A stretch of 64,000 bases of DNA. Source: Actinomadura pelletieri DSM 43383 (lineage in GTDB: Bacteria > Actinomycetota > Actinomycetes > Streptosporangiales > Streptosporangiaceae). The translations under genes and the position numbers were made by a program. Location: the NCBI RefSeq assembly GCF_003634705.1, contig NZ_RBWU01000003.1, positions 248,001 to 312,000 of the forward strand, in the 5' to 3' direction. The notes beneath the pieces were generated by a model. The model was not told the origin of the DNA. It saw only the letters and a list, made by a program, of their open reading frames with translations, and ran no database searches. Shown here in pieces: positions 54,727 through 64,000 of the stretch; within the stretch, counting starts at the first letter, position 1, and each line of letters starts with the position of its first letter.

Positions 54727-55335
54727 TCAGGGCGTGCGGGCCTCGGTCTCGCCGTCCTCGCCGCGGACGAGCAGGACGCCCCACCGTTCGAGGGCGGGCC
54801 CGGTGCGGGCCAGGACGCGGCGGGCGGCGAGGCCGCGGCCGACGATGCCCGGGTGCAGCAGCGGATGTCCGGGGCCGTCGACGACGACGCGGACGGCCGC
54901 GACCGGTCGCCGCCCGGCGTGCGCGGCGACCACGGCGGACTCCATGTCGGCGACCCGCGCGCCCCGCGCGGCCCACCGCGCCCGTTCGGCGCCCCGGACG
55001 ACGCGGTCCGTGGTCACCAGCGGCCCGACCTGGACGCTCAGCCCGTCCCGGATGAGCTCCTCGGCGAGCAGGCGCGGCGCGGCGCACGGCACCGAGCCCG
55101 GCCCCGTGCCCGGTCCGGTGCCGCGGATCTCGTCGGCGACCAGGACGTCGCCGGGCCGCAGCCGTTCGTCGAGCGCGCCGCCGAAGCCGACGACGACGAG
55201 CGCGGCGCAGGCGTCCGGCAACAGGTCGACGCGGCGGGCGCGGTAGCCGACCACCACGACGGGCGTGCGGGCGAGCCCGCGCCGGACCGCGCGGGCCTCC
55301 ACGCCCAGCGCCGCGCACACCACCGGCCCGACCAT
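54727..55335 (-). CDS. Nucleoside phosphorylase-like protein
   Basis: 202 aa, ATG at 55335 with GGGGAG upstream. Short PNP/UDP-phosphorylase-like fold: VVCAALGVEARAVRRGL, VVVGFGGALDERLRPGDVLVADEI and VADMESAVVAAHA (the ME/S motif that binds ribose in MTAN/PNP). Similar proteins occur in hopanoid gene sets, where a phosphorylase acts on adenosylhopane; no other hopanoid gene is present here. Convergent with the small lipoprotein, 3 bp between stops. Confidence 0.75.
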   Translation of the reverse strand: MVGPVVCAALGVEARAVRRGLARTPVVVVGYRARRVDLLPDACAALVVVGFGGALDERLRPGDVLVADEIRGTGPGTGPGSVPCAAPRLLAEELIRDGLSVQVGPLVTTDRVVRGAERARWAARGARVADMESAVVAAHAGRRPVAAVRVVVDGPGHPLLHPGIVGRGLAARRVLARTGPALERWGVLLVRGEDGETEARTP

Positions 55336-55510
55336 CGGTCTCCACTCCCCCGCTTCGTCACTGGTCACCGGGTCACTGGTCACCGGTCCAGCGAAACATG
55401 CCGCGGACCCGAGTGCCAGTCGCGTCACCGTGCGGTACCACATCCGGGCCCGGTCACATCCGTCTACCGGATGGCGCCGCCGCGGGGCGCGGGCCTCTAG
55501 ACTCCCCGAC

Positions 55511-55858
55511 ATGACCTCCATCGCCGTTAGACGGAAGCTGGCCGTCCTCCCGTTCGTCGTGCTGCCGCTCGGCGCCGTCGCCGCGTGCAGCGGCGAGGGC
55601 ACCAACAGCACCACCGACTGCAGCGTGAACGCGTGCACGGTGACGTTCGACCGGGGTGTCGACGCCAGCGCCTCCATCCTCGGCATCAAGGCCGAACTCG
55701 TGAAGGTCGAGGGCCAGCTGGTCACCCTCAAGGTCGCCGGGCAGACGGTGACCGTGCCGATCGGCGAGGGTGAGCAGGCCGAGGGCTTCAACGTGTCGGT
55801 GCAGTCGGTCACGCAGGACAAGGTGGTCGTCAAGATCTCCGCCGGCGGTGGCGGCTAG
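55511..55858 (+). CDS. Small lipoprotein
   Basis: 115 aa. ATG 55511; signal VRRKLAVLPFVVLPLGA and lipobox AVAAC. The mature domain begins Gly/Ser/Thr with two Cys (TTDCSVNACTVTFDRG) followed by beta-rich sequence (LVTLKVAGQTVTVPIG, VQSVTQDKVVVKISAGGG). No known family. Ten bp before the AlkZ-like gene, same strand. Confidence 0.75.
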   Translation: MTSIAVRRKLAVLPFVVLPLGAVAACSGEGTNSTTDCSVNACTVTFDRGVDASASILGIKAELVKVEGQLVTLKVAGQTVTVPIGEGEQAEGFNVSVQSVTQDKVVVKISAGGGG

Positions 55859-55868
55859 ACTTTCGCTC

Positions 55869-57044
55869 ATGCGTTCGATGAGCGGCGCCGAGCGGCGCGC
55901 CAGGCTCGGTGTCCGCCACCGACTTTCCCCCCAGACCAGGACGGACGATGTCGTCGACATCGCGCGGTCCATGGTGGTGCTGCACGCCACCGACCCCGCG
56001 ACCGTGTTCCTGTCGGTCGCCGCCCGCAGCGTCGACGCCGCCCCGGAGGCGGTGGAGCGGGCCCTGTACGACGACCGGACGCTCCTGCGGATGCTCGCGA
56101 TGCGCCGGACGATGTTCGTCGCGCCCGTCGAGCTGCTCCCGGTGCTGCAGGCGTCCACGGCCGACGCGCTGGCCGTCAAGCAGCGCGCCACCTACGGCCG
56201 GGTCATCGAGCGGGGCAGCGACATCGCCGACGCGTCCGCCTTGTTCGCGGAGGCCGAGAAGGCCACGCACGCGGCGCTGCTGGCCCGCGGGGAGGCGACG
56301 GGCGCCCAGCTCGCCGCGGACGTGCCGCTGCTGCGGACCCGGGTCGACCCGGCGCCCGGCAAGTCGTACTCCAAGCCCACCAACATCACCACCTGGGTGC
56401 TCGTCACGCTCGGCTGCGAGGGCCTCATCGTCCGCGGCCGTCCGAACGGGTCGTGGACCAGCAGCCGGTACCGATGGTCTCCGGTCGAGGCGTGGCTGCC
56501 CGGCGGGATCGAGCGGATGCCCCCGGCCGAGGCCCGCGCCGACCTCGTCCGCCGGTGGCTGCGCGCGTTCGGGCCCGCCCCGGTCGCCGACCTGAAGTGG
56601 TGGACGGGCTGGAACGCCGGTGACGTCACCAAGGCCCTCGTGCTCCTCGACGTGACCGAGGTCGACCTCGACGGCGCCACCGGCGTCGCGCTGTCCGACG
56701 ACCTGGACCCGGTGCCCGCGCCGGAGCCGTGGGCGGCGCTGCTGCCCGCCCTGGACCCGACGCCGATGGGCTGGCGGGACCGCGGCTGGTTCCTCGGCGA
56801 GCACGGGCCGCTCCTGTTCGACCGGAACGGCAACATCGGCCCGTCCGTCTGGTGGGACGGCCGCATCGTCGGCGGCTGGGGCCAGCGCGCGGACGGGGAG
56901 ATCGCCGTCCGCGTCCTGGAGGACGTCGGCGCGGACGCCGAGGCCGCGATCGAGCGGGAGGCCGCGCGCATGACCGCCTGGTACGGCGACGTCCGCGCCA
57001 TCCCCCGCTTCCGTACTCCGCTGGAACGCGAACTCACGTCCTGA
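55869..57044 (+). CDS. Winged-helix DNA-binding protein, AlkZ/YcaQ-like (HTH_42)
   Basis: 391 aa. Features of the HTH_42 family: RRARLGVRHRLSPQ, VVLHATDPATVFLSVAARS, LRMLAMRRTMFVAP, GPAPVADLKWWTGWNAGDV, and RFRTPLERELTS. Members include DNA glycosylases that unhook crosslinks and remove alkylated bases. The QxQ catalytic motif of AlkZ is not clear here, so function may be repair-like or regulatory. The ATG at 55869 has no ribosome site; possibly coupled to the lipoprotein. Confidence 0.8.
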   Translation: MRSMSGAERRARLGVRHRLSPQTRTDDVVDIARSMVVLHATDPATVFLSVAARSVDAAPEAVERALYDDRTLLRMLAMRRTMFVAPVELLPVLQASTADALAVKQRATYGRVIERGSDIADASALFAEAEKATHAALLARGEATGAQLAADVPLLRTRVDPAPGKSYSKPTNITTWVLVTLGCEGLIVRGRPNGSWTSSRYRWSPVEAWLPGGIERMPPAEARADLVRRWLRAFGPAPVADLKWWTGWNAGDVTKALVLLDVTEVDLDGATGVALSDDLDPVPAPEPWAALLPALDPTPMGWRDRGWFLGEHGPLLFDRNGNIGPSVWWDGRIVGGWGQRADGEIAVRVLEDVGADAEAAIEREAARMTAWYGDVRAIPRFRTPLERELTS

Positions 57045-57070
57045 GCCCGCCCACCGGGCGGGCCGCCCGG

Positions 57071-57694
57071 TCAGTGGTCGTACGCGACGGTGACGGCGGC
57101 GACCTTGCGTTTGGCGGCGCCGCGCCGCACGACGGTGACCACGAACACGAGGGTCGCGGCAGCGCCGAGCCCCAGCGCCGCGACGACGGCGAAGCCCAGA
57201 TAGCCGTGGGCGGTGTCGTCCGGCGCCACCAGGATGGGCCCGTCGCTGCCGCGGCAGGTGAGCACTGCCTTCCCTGACGCGGGCGCCTCGAACGAGGCGG
57301 TGTACCGGTAGGACGGACGCTGGGCGGCGCTCCACGAGTTCTTCCGGGTCAGCGGGACGGGCCCGGAACGGTCCCCGACCCTGACCGAGCAGGAGAACGG
57401 TGACGAGCCGCCCGTGCGGACGTAGAGGAAGTACCCGTAACCCCGCGTGATCCTGATCGGCACCCCCGCCACGGGGTCACCGGAGGCCGACGGCCCGCCC
57501 GCGACCTCCGAGTCGTCCCACAGGACCGCGAGTATGCCGAAGAACCCGACGGCGGCCACGAGGACCAGGACCACCGGGAGGACGTACCATCCCGCCGACG
57601 GCGTGATCACGGGGTGCGCTGCCGCCCACAGCGGCCCCGGCCGGCCGGGGCCCGGGGGCTGTGGTCCCATCGGCGGGTTCGTCCCGGGCCACAT
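57071..57694 (-). CDS. Hypothetical two-TM membrane protein
   Basis: 207 aa; ATG with AAGGGGA upstream. Pro/Gly-rich N-terminus, TM1 (VLPVVLVLVAAVGFFGILAVLW), an extracytoplasmic domain with two Cys (SPFSCSVRVGDRSG, AVLTCRGSDGP), TM2 (VVAALGLGAAATLVFVVTVV) and a basic tail. The topology resembles membrane-anchored Ig/DUF4333-like actinobacterial proteins. Function unknown. Confidence 0.7.
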   Translation of the reverse strand: MWPGTNPPMGPQPPGPGRPGPLWAAAHPVITPSAGWYVLPVVLVLVAAVGFFGILAVLWDDSEVAGGPSASGDPVAGVPIRITRGYGYFLYVRTGGSSPFSCSVRVGDRSGPVPLTRKNSWSAAQRPSYRYTASFEAPASGKAVLTCRGSDGPILVAPDDTAHGYLGFAVVAALGLGAAATLVFVVTVVRRGAAKRKVAAVTVAYDH

Positions 57695-57841
57695 GTGTTC
57701 CCCTTCACGGAGCCGGCTCTGCCGAAGGCAAGAATCCCAGAGAACCTCGCACCCCGCCAGACACCCCTCACCGGCGTCGCCCGCAGGCCATGCGAGCGGT
57801 TACCTTACTAGGTAGTAGCAAAACGGGTGGACGGAGGTCGC

Positions 57842-59554
57842 ATGGCTCCCTGGGACCGGCTTCCCACGCCGCCGATCCGGCTCGGCCTTCCCCGGGGTCT
57901 CCCGCGGGGCCTCCCCCGGGGCCTGGGCCGCTACACCGTCGAGCGGGACCTGCCGGTGACCATGCCGGACGGGGTGACGCTGCTCGCCGACCGGTACGTC
58001 CCGAACGGGGTCGCGCGGCCTCCCACGATCCTCGTGCGAACCCCCTACGGGCGGCGCGGTCCGGCGGCGCTGGCGAACGGGCTGCTGTTCGTCCCCTGCG
58101 GCTTCCAACTGGTCGTGCAGAGCACGCGCGGGACGTCCGGTTCCGGCGGCGACTTCGACCCCCTCGGGCATGAACGCGACGACGGGCTCGCCACCGTCGC
58201 CTGGCTGAAGCGGCAACCCTGGTTCCACGGCTCCTTCGCCACGTTCGGCCCGAGCTACCTCGGATACACGGCGTGGGCGGTCGCGGCGGAGGCGGGCCCC
58301 GAGCTGAAGGCGATGTCGCTGCAGATCACCGCGTCCTCGTTCCGGGACGCCGCGTACGTGGGCGGCTCGTTCGCGCTGGAGTCCACCCTCACCTGGACCG
58401 AGCTGACGCACCGGCAGCGGCGGCCCCTCGGCATGGTCACCGCGCCGCTGACGTCGCGGCGCCGCGCCGTGCGCGCCGCCAGGTCCGGGCGTCCCCTCGC
58501 CGAGCTGGACGTGCTGGCGGGCGGCGAGCCCATGCGCTTCTACCAGGACCTCCTCGCCAACCACACCGCCGAGCACGGGTACTGGGACGACCGCGACTTC
58601 AGCGGAACGGTCGGGGACGTCACCGCGCCCGTCACGCTTCTCGGCGGCTGGTACGACGTGTTCCTGCCCTGGCAGCTCAGGGACTACCTCGCGCTGCGCG
58701 CCGCCGGGCAGGTTCCGTACCTCACCATCGGGCCCTGGTGGCACACCGATCCCCGGCACGGCCTGGTGACGATCCGCGAGTCGCTCGCCTGGTTCCGCGC
58801 GCACCTGCTGGGCGACCCGTCGGGGCTGCGGCGCGACCCCGTCCGCCTGTACGTCACGGGCGCGCGGGAGTGGCGGCACTACCGCGACTGGCCCCCGCCC
58901 GGGTCACGGCAGATCCGGTGGCACCTGCACGCCGGTGGCGGGCTCGGCGAGGACGGGCCGCAGGAACGGCCGCCGAGCCCCTACCGGTTCGATCCGGCCG
59001 ACCCGACGCCCGCGCTCGGCGGCCCGACCCTGCTCGGCAGCTCCCGTCCGGTCGACAACCGGCCGCTGGAGCGCCGCCCCGACGTGCTGGTGTTCACCTC
59101 CCCCGCCCTCACCACCGACCTGGACGTCATCGGCCCGGTCGGGGCCGACCTGTTCGTCCGCTCGAGCCGGGAGCACACCGACTTCGTCGTGCGGCTCTGC
59201 GACGTCGCCCCGGACGGGACGTCCCGCAACGTCTGCGAGGGCGGTCTGCGGCTGCCCGCGGCGGCGGAGAAGCCCGTCGGGACCGGCGGCGTCCGCCGCG
59301 TCGCCGTCGACCTGTGGCCCACCGCGCACCGGTTTCCGCGCGGGCACCGCGTCCGCGTCCATGTGACCAGCGGCGCGCATCCCAAGGTCGCGGTGAATCC
59401 CGGGACGGGCGAGCCGCTCGCCACCGCGGCCCGGATGGTCCCGGCGGACCAGGAGGTCTTCCACGACCCCGACCATCCGTCCGCGATCATTCTTTCGATC
59501 ATGGAACGGTCCGCGGAGGTGACCGTCCCGGCCGCGGGCGACGAGGACGCCTGA
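57842..59554 (+). CDS. CocE/NonD family alpha/beta hydrolase (S15-like)
   Basis: 570 aa; ATG 57842 follows GGAGG by five bases, better than GTG 57827. Catalytic triad: Ser in FGPSYLGYTAW (GxSYxG), Asp in LGGWYDVFLPW, His in GPWWHTDPRHG. C-terminal jelly-roll (PDVLVFTSPALTTDLDVIG, HRVRVHVTSGAHPK) typical of X-Pro dipeptidyl peptidases and cocaine esterase. Substrate (acyl ester, amide) unknown. No export signal. Confidence 0.9.
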   Translation: MAPWDRLPTPPIRLGLPRGLPRGLPRGLGRYTVERDLPVTMPDGVTLLADRYVPNGVARPPTILVRTPYGRRGPAALANGLLFVPCGFQLVVQSTRGTSGSGGDFDPLGHERDDGLATVAWLKRQPWFHGSFATFGPSYLGYTAWAVAAEAGPELKAMSLQITASSFRDAAYVGGSFALESTLTWTELTHRQRRPLGMVTAPLTSRRRAVRAARSGRPLAELDVLAGGEPMRFYQDLLANHTAEHGYWDDRDFSGTVGDVTAPVTLLGGWYDVFLPWQLRDYLALRAAGQVPYLTIGPWWHTDPRHGLVTIRESLAWFRAHLLGDPSGLRRDPVRLYVTGAREWRHYRDWPPPGSRQIRWHLHAGGGLGEDGPQERPPSPYRFDPADPTPALGGPTLLGSSRPVDNRPLERRPDVLVFTSPALTTDLDVIGPVGADLFVRSSREHTDFVVRLCDVAPDGTSRNVCEGGLRLPAAAEKPVGTGGVRRVAVDLWPTAHRFPRGHRVRVHVTSGAHPKVAVNPGTGEPLATAARMVPADQEVFHDPDHPSAIILSIMERSAEVTVPAAGDEDA

Positions 59555-59558
59555 CCCG

Positions 59559-60320
59559 TCAGCGGACGGGGTCGCCCGCGGCGCGCAGCGCGTCCTTCAC
59601 CTCGGCGATCGTCAGCTCCCCGAAGTGGAAGACGCTGGCGGCGAGGACCGCGTCGGCGCCCGCGGCCACGGCGGGCGCGAAGTGCTCGACCGCCCCGGCG
59701 CCGCCGCTGGCGATCACCGGCACGGTCACCGCGTCCCTGACCCGGCGCAGCATCTCCAGGTCGAAGCCCGCCTTGGTGCCGTCGGCGTCCATGGAGTTCA
59801 GCAGGATCTCACCGACGCCGAGATCCTGGCCGCGGCGGGCCCACTCGACCGCGTCGATGCCGGTGCCGCGGCGGCCGCCGTGCGTGGTGACCTCGAAGCC
59901 CGAATCGGTCCCGTCCGCGCGGCGCGCGTCCACCGACAGGACGACGCACTGCGACCCGAACCGGTGCGCGGCCTCCCGCAGGAACTCCGGGCGCGCGATC
60001 GCGGCGGTGTTGACCGACACCTTGTCGGCGCCCGCCCGCAGCAGCCGGTCGATGTCGTCGACGGTGCGGACACCGCCGCCGACCGTGAGCGGGATGAACA
60101 CCTGCTCGGCGGTGCGGCGGACGACGTCGTACGTGGTGGACCGGTCGGCGCTGGACGCGGTGATGTCCAGGAACGTCAGCTCGTCGGCGCCCTCGGCGTC
60201 GTAGCGGCGGGCCAGCTCGACGGGGTCGCCGGCGTCCCGCAGGTTCTGGAAGTTGACGCCCTTGACCACGCGCCCGGCGTCCACGTCCAGGCACGGGATC
60301 ACCCGCACGGCAACGGTCAC
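59559..60320 (-). CDS. hisF: Imidazole glycerol phosphate synthase, cyclase subunit
   Basis: 253 aa TIM barrel. Catalytic Asp pair in [18 protein letters not shown] and VVLSVDARR; phosphate sites [11 protein letters not shown] and [14 protein letters not shown] 60320 overlaps the hisA stop (GTGA). Forms the ammonia-channel complex with HisH. Converges with the CocE-like gene. Confidence 0.97.
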   Translation of the reverse strand: MTVAVRVIPCLDVDAGRVVKGVNFQNLRDAGDPVELARRYDAEGADELTFLDITASSADRSTTYDVVRRTAEQVFIPLTVGGGVRTVDDIDRLLRAGADKVSVNTAAIARPEFLREAAHRFGSQCVVLSVDARRADGTDSGFEVTTHGGRRGTGIDAVEWARRGQDLGVGEILLNSMDADGTKAGFDLEMLRRVRDAVTVPVIASGGAGAVEHFAPAVAAGADAVLAASVFHFGELTIAEVKDALRAAGDPVR

Positions 60321-61036
60321 CGCACGGCCTCCAGCGCCTCTTCCAGCGTGAACGCCTGCGCGTAGAGCGCCTTGCCGACGATCGCGCCCTCGACGCCGTC
60401 GGGGACGAGCCCGGCGAGGGTTCGCAGGTCGTCCAGGGACGACACGCCGCCCGACGCGATGACGGGCTTGTCGGTCCGGGAGCAGACCTCCCGCAGCAGG
60501 TCGGTGTTGGGGCCGCGCAGCGTCCCGTCCTTGGTGACGTCGGTGACCACGTAGCGGGGGCAGCCGTCGTCCTCCAACCGGTCGAGGACCTCCCACAGGT
60601 CGCCGCCCTCCCGCGTCCAGCCGCGGGCGGCGAGCGTGGTGCCGCGCACGTCGAGGCCCACCGCGATCCGGTCACCGTACGAGGCGATGATCTTGCGGCA
60701 CCAGTCGGGGTCCTCCAGCGCGGCGGTGCCGATGTTGACGCGGGCGCAGCCGGTGGCGAGCGCCGCCTCCAGCGAGGCGTCGTCGCGGATCCCGCCGGAC
60801 AGCTCCACCTTCACGTCCAGCCGCCCGGTCACCTCGGCGAGCAGCTCGCGGTTGGAGCCGCGCCCGAACGCGGCGTCCAGGTCGACCAGATGGATCCACT
60901 CCGCCCCGGCCCGCTGCCAGGCCAGCGCCGCCTCCAGCGGCTCGCCGTAGGAGGTCTCGGTGCCCGCCTCGCCCTGGACCAGGCGGACCGCCTGGCCTCC
61001 TGCGACGTCGACGGCGGGAAGGAGCGTCAAGGACAT
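60317..61036 (-). CDS. priA: Phosphoribosyl isomerase A (HisA/PriA)
   Basis: 239 aa. HisA signature [27 protein letters not shown], with Asp11-type base and [15 protein letters not shown] (second catalytic Asp), [11 protein letters not shown] phosphate loop. Actinobacterial members are bifunctional for ProFAR and PRA isomerisation, filling in for the absent trpF. Sits between hisH and hisF. Confidence 0.95.
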   Translation of the reverse strand: MSLTLLPAVDVAGGQAVRLVQGEAGTETSYGEPLEAALAWQRAGAEWIHLVDLDAAFGRGSNRELLAEVTGRLDVKVELSGGIRDDASLEAALATGCARVNIGTAALEDPDWCRKIIASYGDRIAVGLDVRGTTLAARGWTREGGDLWEVLDRLEDDGCPRYVVTDVTKDGTLRGPNTDLLREVCSRTDKPVIASGGVSSLDDLRTLAGLVPDGVEGAIVGKALYAQAFTLEEALEAVR

Positions 61037-61073
61037 GCGAAAACCCTATTCGAGGCAGTAGTGACGGAAATGC

Positions 61074-61712
61074 TCAGCCGAGCGTGGTCAGCCAGTTGCG
61101 CAGGACGGCCGTGCCCGCGTCCCCGGACTTCTCCGGATGGAACTGGGTGGCGCACAGCGGGCCGTTCTCCACGGCGGCGACGAATCGGTCGCCGTGCTCG
61201 GCCCAGGTGACCAGTGGCGCGGCGATCACCTCGGACCGGTCCGGCTCCAGTTCCCAACCGCGCGCCGCGTAGGAGTGGACGAAGTAGAACCGCTCGTCCT
61301 GCACGCCGCGGAACAGGACCGAGCCGTCGGGGACGTCCACGGTGTTCCAGCCCATGTGCGGGACGACCGGGGCGTTCAGGCGGTCGACCGTGCCCGGCCA
61401 CTCCCCGCAGCCCTCCGTGGTGACACCGTGCTCGATGCCCTTGGAGAACAGGATCTGCATGCCGACGCAGATGCCGAGGACCGGTCGTCCACCGGCGAGC
61501 CGGCGGCCGATGATCTGGTCGCCGCGGACCGCGCGCAGCCCCGCCATGCACGCCGCGAACGCGCCGACACCGGGGACGACCAGGCCGTCCGCGGCGAGCG
61601 CGGCGTCCCAGTCGGCGGTGACGGTCACGTCCGCGCCCGCGCGGGCGACGGCGCGTTCGGCCGAGCGCAGGTTCCCGGACCCGTAGTCCAGGACGACGAC
61701 GTTCACAGCCAC
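61074..61712 (-). CDS. hisH: Imidazole glycerol phosphate synthase, glutaminase subunit
   Basis: 212 aa class I glutamine amidotransferase. Nucleophile in [10 protein letters not shown], oxyanion PGVGAF, His/Glu in QFHPEKSGD. The GTG start at 61712 lies 10 bases inside the end of the small membrane ORF, indicating coupling. Supplies ammonia to HisF. Confidence 0.97.
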   Translation of the reverse strand: MAVNVVVLDYGSGNLRSAERAVARAGADVTVTADWDAALAADGLVVPGVGAFAACMAGLRAVRGDQIIGRRLAGGRPVLGICVGMQILFSKGIEHGVTTEGCGEWPGTVDRLNAPVVPHMGWNTVDVPDGSVLFRGVQDERFYFVHSYAARGWELEPDRSEVIAAPLVTWAEHGDRFVAAVENGPLCATQFHPEKSGDAGTAVLRNWLTTLG

Positions 61713-61873
61713 ATCACGCCCCCGGTGAACACGAGCGCGGCGAGGACGAGCACGATCAGCGCGGCGATCTTGAGGCCCTGCTTGACGAAGCTGTACACGC
61801 CCGCCAGCAGGAACACCGCCACCGCGAAGACCGCGACATTGCCGTAGGTGAAGTGCAGGCCGCCGATGTCCAC
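61703..61873 (-). CDS. Small two-TM membrane protein between hisB and hisH
   Basis: 56 codons, GTG start at 61873, two bases after the hisB stop, ending 10 bases inside hisH. Translates as [13 protein letters not shown]1 ([19 protein letters not shown]), KQGLK, TM2 ([17 protein letters not shown]) ending VMWL. GC3 usage and tight fit in the operon argue it is real. Similar short membrane ORFs occur here in related actinomycetes as far as I recall; function unknown. Confidence 0.75.
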   Translation of the reverse strand: MDIGGLHFTYGNVAVFAVAVFLLAGVYSFVKQGLKIAALIVLVLAALVFTGGVMWL

Positions 61874-61875
61874 GG

Positions 61876-62469
61876 CTACAGGGCCCCCTTGGTGGACGGG
61901 ATGCCGTGCACCTTCGGGTCGAACGCCACCGCGTCGCGCAGCGCGCGGGCCAGGGCCTTGAACTGGGCCTCGACGATGTGGTGCGCGTTGCGCCCGTACG
62001 GAACGTGGACGTGCAGCGCGACCCGGGCGTTCGACACGAACGACTCGAACACGTGCCGGGTCATCGTGGTGTCGTACTCGGGGCCGATCATCGGGGCCAT
62101 GCCGGCGGGCTCGGTGTGCACCAGGTAGGGGCGCCCGGACACGTCCACGGTGACCTGCGCGAGCGCCTCGTCCAGCGGGACCGACGCGTCGGCGAAGCGG
62201 CGGATGCCGACCTTGTCGCCGAGCGCCTCCCGGAACGCCTGGCCGAGCGCGATCGCGGTGTCCTCGATCGTGTGGTGGCTGTCGATGTGCAGGTCGCCGG
62301 TGGTCTTGACGGTCAGGTCGAACGACCCGTGCTTGCCGAGCTGGGCCAGCATGTGGTCGAAGAACCCCACGCCGGTCGCGACGTCGACCCGTCCGGTCCC
62401 GTCCAGGTCGATCTCGACGAGGACCTGGGTCTCCCCCGTCCCCCGCTCGACTCGTCCCTTGCGCGTCAC
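61876..62469 (-). CDS. hisB: Imidazoleglycerol-phosphate dehydratase
   Basis: 197 aa monofunctional type. Metal-binding motifs [28 protein letters not shown], and [17 protein letters not shown] 62469 overlaps the hisC stop by 4 bp. Removes water from IGP to give imidazole acetol phosphate. Confidence 0.97.
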   Translation of the reverse strand: MTRKGRVERGTGETQVLVEIDLDGTGRVDVATGVGFFDHMLAQLGKHGSFDLTVKTTGDLHIDSHHTIEDTAIALGQAFREALGDKVGIRRFADASVPLDEALAQVTVDVSGRPYLVHTEPAGMAPMIGPEYDTTMTRHVFESFVSNARVALHVHVPYGRNAHHIVEAQFKALARALRDAVAFDPKVHGIPSTKGAL

Positions 62470-63578
62470 AGACTCTCCTTCGGTGCTTCTGTCAGGGCCG
62501 TTCTCAGGGCCGTGCGGAACGCGGCCATCTCCTCCGGGGTGCCGACGCTGACCCGCAGCCACGCGGGCGGCCCGACCTCGCGGATCAGGACCCCGCGGTC
62601 GAGAAGGGCCTCCCAGACCTTCCGGCGGTCGTCGAACGTTCCGAACAGGACGAAGTTGGCGTCGGAGTCGGCGACCCGCAGGCCCTCGGCGCGCAGCCAC
62701 GTGACCAGGTCGTCGCGTTCCCGGCGCAGCGCCTCGACGCCGCCGAGCAGCTCGTCGCCGTGCGCGAGGGCCGTGCGCGCCACCGCCTGGGTGACGGCCG
62801 ACAGGTGGTACGGCAGCCGGACGAGCAGCAGCGCGTCGACGACGGCGGGGTCGGCGGCCAGGTATCCGAGCCGGGTTCCCGCCATCGCGAACGCCTTGGA
62901 CATCGTCCGGGTGACGATCAGCCTGGGGTGCCCGTCGAGCAACGTCAGCGCGGACGGCGTTTCCGCGCGGCGGAACTCCGCGTACGCCTCGTCGACGACG
63001 ACCATGCCCGGCGCGACCCGCAGCACCGCCTCGATCGCCTCCAGCGGAAGCGCGGTGCCGGTCGGGTTGTTCGGCGAGGTGAGGAACACGATGTCGGGAC
63101 GGTGCTCCTCGACGGCGGCGACGGCGCGGTCCGGGTCGAGGCCGAAGTCCTCGTCGCGGTGGGCGTCGATCCACCGGGTCCCCGAGACCCCGGTGATGAT
63201 CGGGTGCATCGAGTAGGACGGTTCGAAGCCGAGCGCGGTGCGGCCCGCCCCGCCGAAGGCCAGCAGGATCTGCTGGAGGATCTCGTTGGAGCCGTTCGCG
63301 GCCCACACCCGCGCGGCGGTGAGGTTCGCGCCCGGGGTGTCGCCGTTGAGGAACGCGGCGAGGTCCTCGCGGAGCGCGACGGCGTTCCGGTCGGGGTAGC
63401 GGTTCAGGGTTCCGGCGACGTCCATGACGGCCTCGCCGAGGGCCTTCACGAGCCGCTCGGACGGCGGGTACGGGTTCTCGTTGGTGTTCAGCGCGTACGG
63501 GACGTCCAGCTGCGGCGCGCCGTAGGGTTCACGACCGCGCAGGTCGTCCCGCAGCGGCAGATCGTCGAGCGAGGTCAC
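62466..63578 (-). CDS. hisC: Histidinol-phosphate aminotransferase
   Basis: 370 aa fold type I PLP enzyme. [11 protein letters not shown] at the N-terminus, [14 protein letters not shown] lysine in [16 protein letters not shown], and [12 protein letters not shown] at the C-terminus. GTG 63578 overlaps the hisD stop (GTGA). Confidence 0.97.
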   Translation of the reverse strand: MTSLDDLPLRDDLRGREPYGAPQLDVPYALNTNENPYPPSERLVKALGEAVMDVAGTLNRYPDRNAVALREDLAAFLNGDTPGANLTAARVWAANGSNEILQQILLAFGGAGRTALGFEPSYSMHPIITGVSGTRWIDAHRDEDFGLDPDRAVAAVEEHRPDIVFLTSPNNPTGTALPLEAIEAVLRVAPGMVVVDEAYAEFRRAETPSALTLLDGHPRLIVTRTMSKAFAMAGTRLGYLAADPAVVDALLLVRLPYHLSAVTQAVARTALAHGDELLGGVEALRRERDDLVTWLRAEGLRVADSDANFVLFGTFDDRRKVWEALLDRGVLIREVGPPAWLRVSVGTPEEMAAFRTALRTALTEAPKESL

Positions 63579-64000
63579 GACGGGATCTCCCAGTCGAAGC
63601 GCGCCTTCAGGGCGGCGCCGTGGGCGGGCAGGTCCTCGGCCTCGGCGAGCGCGACCACGCGGGCGGTCGCCTCGGCGAGCGCGTCCCGGTCGTACTCGAC
63701 GACGTGCACGCCGCGCAGGAACGACTGGACCGACAGGCCCGAGGAGTGGCAGGCGCACCCACCGGTCGGCAGGACGTGGTTCGACCCGGCCAGATAGTCG
63801 CCGAGCGACACCGGCGCGTGCCGTCCCACGAAGATCGCCCCGGCGTTGCGGACCCGGGCGGCGACGGCGGCGGCGTCGGCGGTCTGGATCTCCAGGTGCT
63901 CGGCGGCGTAGGCGTCCACGACCTTCAGCCCGGCCTCGACGTCGTCGACGAGCACGATGCCGGACTGGCGGCCGGCGAGCGCCTCGGTGATCCGCTCGTG
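63575..64000 (-). CDS. hisD: Histidinol dehydrogenase, C-terminal part (runs off the window)
   Basis: 142 codons visible; the frame is open to the edge ([15 protein letters not shown] precedes the first internal start), so the N-terminal two-thirds are missing. [38 protein letters not shown] and the terminal helix region match HisD. Two-step NAD-dependent oxidation of histidinol to histidine. First gene of the his operon as seen. Confidence 0.96.
   Translation of the reverse strand, partial: HERITEALAGRQSGIVLVDDVEAGLKVVDAYAAEHLEIQTADAAAVAARVRNAGAIFVGRHAPVSLGDYLAGSNHVLPTGGCACHSSGLSVQSFLRGVHVVEYDRDALAEATARVVALAEAEDLPAHGAALKARFDWEIPS

Overview
This is about 64 kb of very GC-rich chromosome from a filamentous-type actinomycete. 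The evidence is GTG/TTG starts, 4-base ATGA/GTGA gene overlaps, an ANTAR response regulator, PriA-type HisA, a VKOR/DsbA pair, and core gene order matching, as far as I recall, the coaE-rpsA-polA-liv-pyk-gltBD-lgt-trp-his region of Streptomyces and relatives. An Actinomadura/Thermomonosporaceae-like genome is my best guess; this is inferred, not tested. I see no phage, plasmid or transposase, so most of the window is chromosomal core with small accessory insertions.

Layout. 1-4.2 kb: 5'-truncated NACHT-pentapeptide-WD40 STAND protein and a secreted subtilisin inhibitor. 4.4-9.2 kb (all minus): coaE, GNAT acetyltransferase, membrane EEP-phosphatase, rpsA. 9.4-12.8 kb: polysaccharide deacetylase and a divergent HxlR regulator/MFS exporter pair sharing an elaborate dyad operator. 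12.8-13.9 kb: array of structured 217-bp repeats. 13.9-17.8 kb: polA, thioesterase, lipoprotein. 17.9-23.9 kb: livK-livHMGF amino-acid ABC importer and a PdtaR-like ANTAR regulator. 23.95 kb: tRNA with a CAA anticodon. 24-30 kb: pyk, PfpI-like protein, AraC-type regulator, a second repeat family, a hypothetical protein, a PLP decarboxylase. 30-36 kb: gltBD. 36-42 kb: two tandem membrane-anchored paralogues, lgt, two DsbA-like proteins and VKOR (envelope oxidative folding and lipoprotein maturation). 42-47 kb: trpA, trpB, trpC, DUF2752, a degenerate response regulator, the Trp-associated membrane protein and hisI, with no trpE. 47.1-47.9 kb: a second array of the 217-bp repeat, beside a cold-shock gene. 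48-59.5 kb: accessory block with a heterodimeric ABC exporter, small lipoproteins, AlkZ-like and CocE-like proteins. 59.6-64 kb: hisF-hisA-hisH-small membrane protein-hisB-hisC-hisD (hisD runs off the end).

The least explained signal is the ~217-bp repeat. It occurs as five units at 12.9-13.9 kb and three at 47.1-47.8 kb. Each unit folds into several nested stems, and differences between units are compensated on the opposite arm, as expected of a selected RNA or DNA structure. The period of 216-217 bp is not usefully divisible by three and reading frames do not persist, so it is not protein coding. A smaller family at 27.0-27.5 kb shares one sub-motif. Other notable signals are a 45-bp nested operator between the HxlR and MFS genes, DasR-like (dre) palindromes upstream of pyk and gltB, an ABC exporter whose degenerate and intact ATP sites partition consistently between the subunits, and a short-variable-arm tRNA carrying a leucine anticodon.
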